Assembly: GCF_958445495.1 (NCBI RefSeq)
Contig: NZ_CAUCSQ010000021.1
Coordinates: forward strand, 1-64,000
Direction of reading: 5' to 3'
DNA: 64,000 nt
Origin: an uncultured Bacteroides sp.
Lineage (GTDB): Bacteria; Bacteroidota; Bacteroidia; Bacteroidales; Bacteroidaceae
The position numbers and the translations under genes were made by a program. Of the stretch, positions 18,699-28,360 are shown piece after piece. Position 1 is the first letter of the stretch, and each line of letters begins with the position of its first letter. The notes beneath the pieces are model-generated. The model saw nothing but the letters and a program-made list of their open reading frames with translations. It ran no database searches and had not been told where the DNA came from.

Positions 18699-21600
18699 CT
18701 AGCTTTTATCGTTGATGAAATAGTTTTTTTGATATTCCGAAGGGGTTAAATTATACTTTTTCTTGAAATAAGTACGAAACATCTTGGGAGATGCAAATCC
18801 AGTCATATCGCTCACTTCAGCAACATTCAAATCCGGACGCTTTAAAAGTTCAGCAGCACGGGCAAGCTTGTAGTCACGTATGAAATCAGAAGGAGTCTGC
18901 CCGATAATCCCTTTTAACTTCCTGTAGAGATGCATACGGCTCAGACCGATATCTTTGCTAAGACGGTCAATATCATATTCTGAATTATCCAGATTACTTT
19001 CAATTGTATTTACTATTTTTTGTAACAATTTGTCTTGTAACGGAACTGCCGTCGGCTGACCGATATTGTTAGATAACTCTTTCAGTAACTGTTCCTTTAG
19101 TTTTTCACGGCTGACAAGTATATTAGTAACTTGGGCTTTGATATGCGTTTCGGTAAAAGGTTTGACAATATATGAATCTGCTCCACATTTCAGAGCTTGT
19201 ATTTGTGATGTGTCTGAAAGTTTTGCAGTCACCAGTATCACAGGGATATGACATGTATTCGGTGATGTCTTGATACGATGACACAGCTCAATCCCATCCA
19301 TATCAGGCATCATAACATCGCTAATAACGATGTCCGGCAGATATTGCTGTATCATTTCCCAACCTTGCAGACCTCCACTAGCCTCCATGATTTCATACTC
19401 GTCAGATAGTAAATGATGCATATAGTAACGAATATCTTTGTTATCATCAATAATGAGCAAAATGGGCAATTGCTTTTCCTCTTTTCTTATTTCCTCCAAT
19501 TCATTGATTGACGGAGGTTCCGGCAATTCAGGATAAACTACAGGTAAATACAATGTGAATGTGGCACCTTCTCCAGGTTTACTAGATAACTGTATTTCGC
19601 CTTGATGCAGATGAGCTAGTTCTCTACAAAGATTGAGACCTATACCGGAGCCAGGAGTATGATGGTTTCCTGTGTCAATTTGATAAAATCGGGAAAAAAT
19701 CTTTTCCTGTTCCTCCTCAGGGATACTTTCCCCATCATTTCTGACAGAAATCAATAACCATTCTTGTCCATTGCATGTTTTCTTTTCGACTGCTACTTCA
19801 ATATAGGAATGAGCAAATTTTACGGCATTGGATAAAAGATTGTAAATAATACGTTGTACCGTATTAATGTCTATCATCAATATGAGTTGATTACAGTCAT
19901 CACTATAGAAAGAAAGACGAAGGTTACGTTCTTTAGCTCTCTCTTCAAAGAAAGAACAAGTAGTACGTACAAAAGGAATAATTTCTTGAGGCAACGGGTT
20001 CAAATGCATATTGCCAGTCTCTATTTTCCGGAAATCGAGCAAGTCATTAATCAGACGCAAAAGCATCTTTGCATTTTTAGAGATAATACTAAGCATAGTA
20101 TGCTTTTCTTCTCCTTCTTCTTGAAAATTATGTTCTAACTTCTCTGCCAACCCAACAATTAAAGTTACAGGAGTACGTAATTCATGAGATATATTAGTAT
20201 AAAATTTCATCTTGGCATGATAGAGCGCCTTTTGATTTTCCTCATACACCTTTTCTTGCATTAAGATACGTTTCATTTCACTTTTTCTTCTAATCCATAA
20301 GATTATAACTATACTTACCCCCGTGATGAAGATAAGATATACAAAATACGCCATTGGAGTTGCCCAAAAAGGAGGAAGTATTGTTATAGTCATCCGTATG
20401 ATTTTTTCACTCCAGATACCATCAGAATTACATCCTTTAACTTCAAATAAATAAGTACCAGGATTAAGATGCGAATAGGAAGCAGAACTATGCTCATTAG
20501 TGTACACCCATTCTTTATCAATTCCAGACAGGCGATAAGCAAAACGATTTTTCTGCGGGGCATGATAAGAAAACACTACGAAACTAAATGTAAAGTGACG
20601 CTCATCATACTTTAAAGTTATGTGATCTGTAGAACTAATGGCCTGTGGTAGAATCACTTTGCCTTCATATTTCTTTCCCGGACGAATAGTGGTATTATAT
20701 ACCTGCAATCCGGTAATTGCAACCTGAGGAGACTGGGAACGAGTACAAATCTTTTCTGGCTGAAACACCGTGACACCATTCAGTCCTGCCAAATAAATGA
20801 TTCCTCGCGAATCTTGGAAGTGGGCTCCTTTAGAAAATTCATTACTTGACAATCCATCGTAAGAAGTATATTTATGAAATGATTCCGTATCAGGATTGAA
20901 ACTAGCCAGTCCATTACAAGTACTAATCCACAATTGTCCATTTTTGTCTTCATATATACTGTATATCAGATTATCCGATAATCCGTCCATCTCCGAATAA
21001 TTACGGTATCCAAGAGTATCTCTGTCCATAATCTGATATAATCCAGCCCCCCACGTACCTATCCATAAACGTTCTTCAGAATCTTCAAAAAAGTAAGAAA
21101 TATCATTATATATGCTATTACCTTTTTCTTTATTAATAGATTGGAATCCCTTGGAAGTACGATGTATATGCATGATACCATTATCTCGTGTACCTATCCA
21201 TACATCACCATCTTTAGTCTGGATAATACTACGTATATTCCTTTTTACAGCAACATTGTCCACATACAATTGACTAGCTGTACCATCTGGAGCAATCAGA
21301 CAAACACCTCCACCACTACCACACCACAATGTGTCTCCCCTATCTTGATAGAGAACACTTGTGAATGAACGATTGATACGATTCTCCAATCGGAATGGAA
21401 TGACTTTCTTTGTTTTTTTATTGAACACCTTAAGGCCCTCCCCCGTACCTATCCATAGTTCCTCGGAAGTTTTTTTATTAATAGCCGTAATATGGCTCGG
21501 CAGTTTATAATGTATAAAACAATTTGTCTGCGTATTCCACTCGTTAAGAATGCCGTTCTGTGTCCCCAGCCATACAGTTTCTCCATCTTCTGTATAGATA

Positions 21601-22715
21601 GCATGTACTAAATTATCACTTAGTGTATTTACAGCCTTTGGTTGATGATAAATATTCACAAATGGGGATTCCTGAAGAATTAATTTATTAAGTCCGCCTG
21701 TAGCAGTTCCTATCCATAGGATTCCTGAAGCATCTTCATAAAGAGACAATACTTCATTATAACTAAGACTGCTATTTTCGCTATCATTAGCTTTAAATTG
21801 TTTTATTTCATTATTCCTAATTAAATACAACCCACTTTTACGACTTCCTGCCCATATTTGATTTTGCGAATCACGCAACAAAGCAGTAATAACATTGTTT
21901 CCATGATGCTCGTCAAGAATAATCTCTTTAATAATATTACCTGTCGGAGTAAGTAACCATAGCCCGTTCGAAGTTCCTGCCAATATATCCCCATTAGGGT
22001 CTATCAGCATTGAATTTACTTGATAACGTAAATATTTTTTAGGAGCTTTCCTATCAAATAAATAACGAAAAGTTTTAGATTGAGTGTTGAAAACAAAAAT
22101 TCCCCGATTACTACCTAAATAAAGGTTACGATGTTTATCCATCTTCATATCTTGTATGTAATTAGGCTTTACTCCCTGAGCTTTAATAGTCCATACTTCA
22201 AATTTTTGTTCGTTAGTGTTCAGCCATAATAATTTATTACGATAGCAAAGCCATACTTCTCCTCGATCATCACAATACACCTTATTTATTCTGAAATTAC
22301 CGGAATTATCAGAAAGAGCTTCTTTTAATTGTTGTTTATAGTTGATAAATCCTGCGATATCCGGATCATAAGCATCTAAAGAAGTAGTAGTAGCAATCCA
22401 TACTTTACCATCTTTTCCGGCAGACAAAGAAATAATAGGATTACTTGATATCGTACTTTCTACGGCCTTTGGATCCCATTTCCAGCGAACAAATCGATAA
22501 CCATCATAAAGATTTAATCCGTTATTCGTTCCCATCCAAAGATATCCTGTTCGGTCCTGTATAATAGCAGTAACATCTGATTGAGCTAATCCTTCATCAA
22601 TCGTCAGATGTTCAAAACGTAGATTATTCCCAACTGAAAAAGCATTGGAAGGTACACTATAGATTAACAAATATACAAATAAGAAAAGAGTAGATAAATG
22701 TGTTTTTCTATACAT
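18699..22715 (-). CDS. Hybrid two-component system regulator (HTCS)
   Basis: This 1338-residue inner-membrane protein joins sensor and regulator in one chain. In order: a signal or membrane segment (1-25), periplasmic two-component propeller repeats (about 30-700, repeated DRTGYLWMGTNNGLNLYD-like units), a Y_Y_Y domain (about 705-785), a transmembrane helix (about 790-812), a histidine kinase core with the phospho-His in ISHELRTP (about 843), an ATPase domain, a receiver domain with phospho-Asp in ISDVMMPD (about 1130) and an AraC DNA-binding domain (about 1235-1335). It should sense a released oligosaccharide in the periplasm and activate the adjacent locus. It is upstream of SusC on the same strand, 120 bp away, and divergent from the sulfatase operon. 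Confidence 0.95.
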   Translation of the reverse strand: MYRKTHLSTLFLFVYLLIYSVPSNAFSVGNNLRFEHLTIDEGLAQSDVTAIIQDRTGYLWMGTNNGLNLYDGYRFVRWKWDPKAVESTISSNPIISLSAGKDGKVWIATTTSLDAYDPDIAGFINYKQQLKEALSDNSGNFRINKVYCDDRGEVWLCYRNKLLWLNTNEQKFEVWTIKAQGVKPNYIQDMKMDKHRNLYLGSNRGIFVFNTQSKTFRYLFDRKAPKKYLRYQVNSMLIDPNGDILAGTSNGLWLLTPTGNIIKEIILDEHHGNNVITALLRDSQNQIWAGSRKSGLYLIRNNEIKQFKANDSENSSLSYNEVLSLYEDASGILWIGTATGGLNKLILQESPFVNIYHQPKAVNTLSDNLVHAIYTEDGETVWLGTQNGILNEWNTQTNCFIHYKLPSHITAINKKTSEELWIGTGEGLKVFNKKTKKVIPFRLENRINRSFTSVLYQDRGDTLWCGSGGGVCLIAPDGTASQLYVDNVAVKRNIRSIIQTKDGDVWIGTRDNGIMHIHRTSKGFQSINKEKGNSIYNDISYFFEDSEERLWIGTWGAGLYQIMDRDTLGYRNYSEMDGLSDNLIYSIYEDKNGQLWISTCNGLASFNPDTESFHKYTSYDGLSSNEFSKGAHFQDSRGIIYLAGLNGVTVFQPEKICTRSQSPQVAITGLQVYNTTIRPGKKYEGKVILPQAISSTDHITLKYDERHFTFSFVVFSYHAPQKNRFAYRLSGIDKEWVYTNEHSSASYSHLNPGTYLFEVKGCNSDGIWSEKIIRMTITILPPFWATPMAYFVYLIFITGVSIVIILWIRRKSEMKRILMQEKVYEENQKALYHAKMKFYTNISHELRTPVTLIVGLAEKLEHNFQEEGEEKHTMLSIISKNAKMLLRLINDLLDFRKIETGNMHLNPLPQEIIPFVRTTCSFFEERAKERNLRLSFYSDDCNQLILMIDINTVQRIIYNLLSNAVKFAHSYIEVAVEKKTCNGQEWLLISVRNDGESIPEEEQEKIFSRFYQIDTGNHHTPGSGIGLNLCRELAHLHQGEIQLSSKPGEGATFTLYLPVVYPELPEPPSINELEEIRKEEKQLPILLIIDDNKDIRYYMHHLLSDEYEIMEASGGLQGWEMIQQYLPDIVISDVMMPDMDGIELCHRIKTSPNTCHIPVILVTAKLSDTSQIQALKCGADSYIVKPFTETHIKAQVTNILVSREKLKEQLLKELSNNIGQPTAVPLQDKLLQKIVNTIESNLDNSEYDIDRLSKDIGLSRMHLYRKLKGIIGQTPSDFIRDYKLARAAELLKRPDLNVAEVSDMTGFASPKMFRTYFKKKYNLTPSEYQKNYFINDKS

Positions 22716-22864
22716 AATTATATATTATATGTTGATAAAATTGTGAGTAAAGATAAAAAAGGGGTATAAAAAAAACAAACAGAATGGAAAAATATTCCAA
22801 AACTAATTGTTGTGGATAATTCATTACTATTAAATATGAACTGTTTTTGATTTTTTTCCCAAAA

Positions 22865-22932
22865 TGTTACAAGACAGTCTTCAATGTGTTACGGAAATGC
22901 CCTATCTCTGTAAACGAATGTCCCTACCTTTA
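22865..22932 (+). promoter_or_regulatory. Sulfatase-operon promoter with proposed HTCS operator
   Basis: TGTTAC (22865-22870), 16 bp, TGTTAC (22887-22892), 32 bp, then TACCTTTA (22925-22932), close to the -7 consensus. The first start codon of the operon is at 22954. Spacing of both repeats and -7 box is identical to that at the SusC promoter, so the same regulator probably controls both arms. Confidence 0.6.
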
Positions 22933-22953
22933 CCACCAGATTAAAAACTCTAA

Positions 22954-24366
22954 ATGAAAAACATAATGAATAACCAATTATTTCTATCTACTTTACTCTT
23001 GTTTCCTACAGCTTGTCAGGCAGAAGACACGAAAACATCAGGAAAAAATCATCAACAGACTCCTAATATTATCTATATAATGGCTGATGATTTGGGCATA
23101 GGAGATCTGGGCTGTTATGGGCAACAACAAATCAAGACCCCGTTTATTGATGAACTGGCACGTAATGGCATGACATTTATGAGACATTATTCTGCTTCTT
23201 CAATCAGTGCACCTTCACGCTGTTCCCTAATGACAGGCAAGCATACCGGGCACTCTGCGATTCGTGGTAATAAAACAGTGATACTTGCTGACGGAGAAAA
23301 ATATGATACCCCGTTACCAGATGAGGAAATTACGGTAGCAGAATTATTAAAACAAAAAAATTACAAAACCGCTTGCATTGGGAAATGGGGAATGGGAGGG
23401 CCAGAAAGTGAAGGCCATCCTAATCGTCATGGATTTGATTATTTTTATGGTTATTTGGGGCAAGGACATGCACATTCTTATTATCCATCTTTTTTATTTG
23501 AAAATAATCAAAAAATCATGCTAAATAAAACACAGTACTCTCATAATTTAATAATAGAAAAAGCATTGGATTTCATAGATAAAAATGCAGAACAACCATT
23601 TTTCCTTTATCTGAGTCCCACTATTCCGCACGCAGAACTAGCCGTACCGGAAGAAAACCTAAAAGAATACGATGGTAAGTTTTTAGAAACTCCTTTCAAA
23701 GGAGGACATTATTGCGCACAGCCCAAACCACGTGCAGCCTATGCGGCGATGGTTACTTTACTTGATAAAAACGTGGAACAAATCATGGATCTATTGAAAA
23801 AGAAAGGTATATCTGAAAATACAATCATAATTTTCACCTCAGACAATGGAGTGCATCAAGAAGGCGGGCATGACCCTAAATTCTTTAATAGTAATGCCGG
23901 TTTACGTGGCATTAAACGCGACTTTTATGAAGGAGGAATCCGTACCCCATTTATTGTTAGATGGCCTGGCGTAATTGCTCCAGGAAGCCAAAACGAACAC
24001 GTGTCTGCTTTTTGGGATTTTCTGCCTACCGTTTGCGACATAACAGGAATTCCTTGTCCACATAATATCGATGGAATTTCTTATTTACCTACCTTGAAAG
24101 GAATGGACCAGCCAAAACACGATTATCTGTACTTTGAGTTCTACGAAAAGAAAGGTACACAAGCAATCCTCCAAAATGATTGGAAGCTCCTCCGTTTGCA
24201 AATTAATGCCCCTAAAAAGACTCATTATGAACTATATAATTTGTCAGAAGATCCCAAAGAGCAATACAATGTAGCAAAACAGTATCCTGACCGGGTCGAA
24301 CACCTCAGGAAGTTGATGGATAAAGCACATACAAAGAACCCTATTTTTAAATATAACTTTGAATAA
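22954..24366 (+). CDS. Family S1 sulfatase, serine type, lipoprotein
   Basis: This 470-residue enzyme is expected to hydrolyse sulfate esters on glycans. The signal ends in a lipobox-like PTAC (Cys near residue 21). The metal-binding start is NIIYIMADDLGIGDLGCYG. The formylglycine motif is S85-A-P-S-R89 followed by CSLMTG, so the residue converted to formylglycine is Ser, needing an anSME maturase encoded elsewhere. Further metal ligands are in IIFTSDNGVHQEGGHD. The carboxy-terminal subdomain is present (HYELYNLSEDPKEQYN). I cannot assign the S1 subfamily with certainty. It is the first gene of a four-gene operon; sulfated galactose or hexosamine of mucin is the likely target. Confidence 0.9.
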   Translation: MKNIMNNQLFLSTLLLFPTACQAEDTKTSGKNHQQTPNIIYIMADDLGIGDLGCYGQQQIKTPFIDELARNGMTFMRHYSASSISAPSRCSLMTGKHTGHSAIRGNKTVILADGEKYDTPLPDEEITVAELLKQKNYKTACIGKWGMGGPESEGHPNRHGFDYFYGYLGQGHAHSYYPSFLFENNQKIMLNKTQYSHNLIIEKALDFIDKNAEQPFFLYLSPTIPHAELAVPEENLKEYDGKFLETPFKGGHYCAQPKPRAAYAAMVTLLDKNVEQIMDLLKKKGISENTIIIFTSDNGVHQEGGHDPKFFNSNAGLRGIKRDFYEGGIRTPFIVRWPGVIAPGSQNEHVSAFWDFLPTVCDITGIPCPHNIDGISYLPTLKGMDQPKHDYLYFEFYEKKGTQAILQNDWKLLRLQINAPKKTHYELYNLSEDPKEQYNVAKQYPDRVEHLRKLMDKAHTKNPIFKYNFE

Positions 24367-24379
24367 CAAATGTACTATT

Positions 24380-26731
24380 ATGAAAAATTTATTCTTATTT
24401 TGGTGTCTGATAAACATCTGTTTGTTTACAGCATGTAGTGATAGTAATGAAGAACTAATACAGAAATCACCTGCAGAAGAAATACTGCCAGGAGATGAAG
24501 ACGATGAAGGTTTTGTTGATATCCTGTTGCAAATTACTTCAGCAACAGCTACGGGATTAATTGACGGCGTAGAAACTCCAGACTTTTGGTATCAAAATCA
24601 GAAGATAGAGTTATCATTTGACGGTAAATACGGAACACACTTTAATTCTAAAGGACACGGTTACCTACCAGTGACACTAACTTATTATTTTGCAGATGAA
24701 GAGAGACGCATTGACTACTTCATTTATTACCCACGTCAAGATAAAAGTAAGAATGGGAATTGGGGAGAATTTGAGATGCAGTATCAAAATAAATCCGGTG
24801 AATTCGTATCAGTAGGAAATTTTGATTTCCAACAGAGAGATACATATACAAAACAAATATTAGAACAACCTATCGAAAACCCTCAAGCAGTCCGCTTTAT
24901 CATAAAATCAGGACATTATGATCAAGCTAGTTGTGCGGAAATTCAATTCTACCAACAAGCCAAAGGAGTTGCCACTGATCTTTTCACGGACATTACTTGT
25001 ACGGAGCTGAAACCTGAAGTAACGAGAGAACAGATAGAAGCATTGCCTGAAGGCAAATCAGCTTTATTAAAACAGATTGCATTAGAATTATATGATAATG
25101 TATATAACCAGAAACGCATTCAAATGTACCAAGCCTATCCGGAAATGGAAGCAAATACCAAGAAATTGGGAGCATACAACCGCTTTGAGAATCCGACAGG
25201 CATTTATTTCAAGGAAGGGGATTTGGCTGTTATTTTTGTCGGAGAAACTCAGCAAACACTAAACATGAAAGTGGTGGATTGGAGTAAGGAAGGTAAAGAA
25301 AAGACCAGTTCCTATCCATTAATTCCAGGGACCAATACATTTACAATTTCTCATAATGGACTTGGATATATTGAAAATTGGACAGACAACAAAGAGACTG
25401 CAGACGCTACTCCTGATGTGAAAATCCATATAGCAACAGGGCAAGTGAATGGCTGGTTCGACTATGAGCGGGGTGATGACACAGCAGAATGGCATCAATT
25501 ATTGAACAATGAAGAGTCTGATTGTGGCATATTGGATGTACGTGGCAAATATATCCAGTTAGCAATTGATAAGCCTAGTCTATTGAAGAAATGTCCGGAC
25601 CGTGGTAGAGAAATGATCGAACTATATGATGAAATTGTACGTAGAGAACAGGAACTGATGGGAATGTATAAGCATAATTGGCGCCCTGTAAATCGCATGT
25701 TCGGCCGTAAAAGCTATGGTGGTAATCCAAACGCCAATAGCAAAGGGATTTCTTTACCTGATATGCCGCTTAACCCTGATAATATCGGTGCTAATAGCTG
25801 GGTGATAGCACACGAGTTAGGACATATCAACCAAATACGTCCTAATATGAAATGGCACGGAACAACGGAAGTTACAAACAATCTATATTCCATATGGGTA
25901 CAATATCAGTTTACACCACATAAATTACGTTTAGAGCACGAAAATATTTCCAATGGATTAGGTAGTCCGAAGTTAATCGGAGGACGTTATAGCAGCTATA
26001 TGCTGAGTGGGATTATTGGTGGCCAACCATGGTTGTTTCAAAAAGGCCAATATAAATCCGATTTGGCAAATGGAGACGTGTTTGTCAGCCTAATACCGCT
26101 TTGGCAGTTGCAGTTGTATGCAAAGGTTGCCAAAATGGGACCTGAAGATTTTTATCCCGATTTGCTTACAAAAGCATGGAAAGATGAAAATCTATCTGGA
26201 CCGGGAAAAATTCAATTGAACTTCATGAAAAATGCATGTGATATCATGCAACAAGACCTGACAGAGTTCTTTGAAAAAGTGGGAATGTTGAAAGAAATAG
26301 ATCAGCCTGTGAATGATTATGGCAATACCTCCAGATTGACAATCACCGCTGAAGATGTAGCAGCAATAAAAAGTCACGGTGCACAATATCAGAAACCTCT
26401 TACTCCCGTGTTATATTACATTTCGGGAAATAGTGTAGAAATGTTCCGTGACAGGTTGGCTGTTACAGGAAAATTGAATGAAGGAGTTACCAATTCTATC
26501 ATCAATAATAAAGAAAACAAAAATTTCCGTACTGTGTCTGTCGATATCTGGAAAAATGCAGTAGTTTATGAGACCTATGCAGGTGATGTACTGACTAAAG
26601 CAGCCATTTGCGGAACAGGATTCGGTTATGGTGGCTCCACTATAGTTTCCTATCCTGAAGGTTCCACTTGTATCAAAGCAGTTGCATGGGATGGAACACG
26701 CACACTAGTTTATAATATTCCACATGAATAA
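24380..26731 (+). CDS. Peptidase M60-like mucin-type metalloprotease, lipoprotein
   Basis: This 783-residue surface lipoprotein is counted from the ATG at 24380; the frame is open to 24359 but the signal and lipobox (LFTACSD) begin at the later start. About 30-200 is a beta-sandwich, galactose-binding-like region (YGTHFNSKGHGYLPVTLTYYF). About 270-620 is the M60/enhancin-like protease with zinc motif HELGH (478-482) followed by Glu497 in the HGTTEVTNN segment. M60 proteases of Bacteroides cleave O-glycosylated mucin backbones (the BT4244 type). The neighbours (GH109, sulfatases, SusCD) fit the same substrate. It starts 13 bp after the first sulfatase and ends 17 bp before the second. Confidence 0.9.
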   Translation: MKNLFLFWCLINICLFTACSDSNEELIQKSPAEEILPGDEDDEGFVDILLQITSATATGLIDGVETPDFWYQNQKIELSFDGKYGTHFNSKGHGYLPVTLTYYFADEERRIDYFIYYPRQDKSKNGNWGEFEMQYQNKSGEFVSVGNFDFQQRDTYTKQILEQPIENPQAVRFIIKSGHYDQASCAEIQFYQQAKGVATDLFTDITCTELKPEVTREQIEALPEGKSALLKQIALELYDNVYNQKRIQMYQAYPEMEANTKKLGAYNRFENPTGIYFKEGDLAVIFVGETQQTLNMKVVDWSKEGKEKTSSYPLIPGTNTFTISHNGLGYIENWTDNKETADATPDVKIHIATGQVNGWFDYERGDDTAEWHQLLNNEESDCGILDVRGKYIQLAIDKPSLLKKCPDRGREMIELYDEIVRREQELMGMYKHNWRPVNRMFGRKSYGGNPNANSKGISLPDMPLNPDNIGANSWVIAHELGHINQIRPNMKWHGTTEVTNNLYSIWVQYQFTPHKLRLEHENISNGLGSPKLIGGRYSSYMLSGIIGGQPWLFQKGQYKSDLANGDVFVSLIPLWQLQLYAKVAKMGPEDFYPDLLTKAWKDENLSGPGKIQLNFMKNACDIMQQDLTEFFEKVGMLKEIDQPVNDYGNTSRLTITAEDVAAIKSHGAQYQKPLTPVLYYISGNSVEMFRDRLAVTGKLNEGVTNSIINNKENKNFRTVSVDIWKNAVVYETYAGDVLTKAAICGTGFGYGGSTIVSYPEGSTCIKAVAWDGTRTLVYNIPHE

Positions 26732-26748
26732 TCAAACAGATAATAAAT

Positions 26749-28341
26749 ATGAAAAGAAATTCTATATTATTTCCATTAACAACATTTTCCATTGTAGCTT
26801 CTTCACTGACATCTGTTTATGCCTGTCATCATACTTCAGACGAACTCCTTTCAGAAAAGGAGCAAAACGAAGGAAAAGAAATACCCTCACGGCCTAATGT
26901 CATATTCATTTATGCCGATGATATTGGCTATGGTGATTTAAGCTGTAACCAGAGTGTGAAAACGATTTCAACTCCTAATGTCGATAAACTAGCCAATGAA
27001 GGCATTCGTTTCACCAATGCATACAGTGCGGCAGCCACAAGCACTCCTGCGCGTTATGCCATGTTAACAGGAGAATATGCCTGGCGTCGTCCCGGAACAG
27101 GGATTGCCGCCGGAAATGCCGGTATGATTATTAGTCCGGAACGTTATACAATTGCTGATATGTTCAAAGATGCCGGATATTCAACGGCTGTTGTCGGCAA
27201 ATGGCATCTTGGTTTAGGAACCGAAACCGGAAAGCAGAATTGGAATGGTTTGGTCACTCCTAATCCCTATGACCTAGGATTTGATTACTCATATATCATG
27301 GCTGCCACAGCCGATCGTACCCCTTGTGTTTTCATGAGAAATGGACGAGTAGTAAATCTAGACCCCTCCGATCCGATAGAAGTAAGTTATAACAAACCGA
27401 TACCAGGCGAACCTACAGGAAAAGCTAATCCTGAACTTTTGACATTACACCCCTCCCATGGACATAACCAAGCTATTGTTAACGGAATCTCACGTATAGG
27501 GTATATGAAAGGAGGACACTCGGCTCGTTGGAAAGATGAAAACATTGCAGACAGTATTGTCACCCATGCCATAAGATTTATAGAAAGTCAGAAAAATGGA
27601 AATCCTTTTTTCCTTTATTTAGGTACAAATGATATTCATGTACCTAGAGTACCACATGCGCGTTTTCGTGGGAAAAGCGGTATGGGCGCTCGTGGAGATG
27701 CATTGCTCTCATTTGACTGGAGTGTTGGAGAAGTTATGAAAACATTGAAACACTTAAAACTCGACAAAAATACCATAATCATATTGTCAAGTGATAATGG
27801 TCCGGTAATAGATGACGGATACAAAGATCAAGCGGTAGAACTACTGGGCAATCACCGTCCATGGGGAAATCTAAGAGGAGGAAAGTATAGTAGTTATGAA
27901 GCAGGTTCCCGTGTCCCGTGTATTTTGAGATGGAAAGGCACAGTAAAGCCTGCAGTTTCCCATGCAATGGTTAGCCAGATAGATTGGATAAACAGTTTTG
28001 CTCATCTTTTGGGAATAACTTTACCAGCCGAAGCAGGACCAGACAGTGAAAATCAATTAAACGCATGGTTAGGGAAAGATAAAACAGGACGTAAATATGT
28101 TATCGAGCAAAATGTGAATAATAACCTCTCTATTCGTACTCACGACTGGAAATATATTGCTCCGGGAAAAGGAGCCGCTAAATATACTCCAGCCAATATA
28201 GAACTTGGTAACAGCCAGGAGCCACAACTCTATCGACTATCTGACGACGAAGGAGAACAAAATAATTGTGCTTCAGAATATCCTCAAATCGTACGTGACA
28301 TGCAATTGCGCCTGGAACAAGTGAAAGTAAAAAAGTATTAA
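26749..28341 (+). CDS. Second family S1 sulfatase, serine type, lipoprotein
   Basis: This 530-residue sulfatase has a lipobox-like SVYAC at about residue 26. Metal-binding residues are in NVIFIYADDIGYGDLSC, the formylglycine motif is S98-T-P-A-R102 followed by YAMLTG, and the substrate-site segments are AAGNAGMII, VGKWHLGLG and SSDNGPVIDDGY. The long insertion with HPSHGHNQAIVNGISRIGYM separates it from the first sulfatase, with which it shares only core motifs. The pattern resembles Bacteroides sulfatases acting on galactose or GalNAc of mucins and glycosaminoglycans; the sulfate position is not readable. Having two different sulfatases in one operon suggests two sulfate positions on the glycan. 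Confidence 0.88.
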   Translation: MKRNSILFPLTTFSIVASSLTSVYACHHTSDELLSEKEQNEGKEIPSRPNVIFIYADDIGYGDLSCNQSVKTISTPNVDKLANEGIRFTNAYSAAATSTPARYAMLTGEYAWRRPGTGIAAGNAGMIISPERYTIADMFKDAGYSTAVVGKWHLGLGTETGKQNWNGLVTPNPYDLGFDYSYIMAATADRTPCVFMRNGRVVNLDPSDPIEVSYNKPIPGEPTGKANPELLTLHPSHGHNQAIVNGISRIGYMKGGHSARWKDENIADSIVTHAIRFIESQKNGNPFFLYLGTNDIHVPRVPHARFRGKSGMGARGDALLSFDWSVGEVMKTLKHLKLDKNTIIILSSDNGPVIDDGYKDQAVELLGNHRPWGNLRGGKYSSYEAGSRVPCILRWKGTVKPAVSHAMVSQIDWINSFAHLLGITLPAEAGPDSENQLNAWLGKDKTGRKYVIEQNVNNNLSIRTHDWKYIAPGKGAAKYTPANIELGNSQEPQLYRLSDDEGEQNNCASEYPQIVRDMQLRLEQVKVKKY

Positions 28342-28360
28342 AATTTAAATCTTATATACA

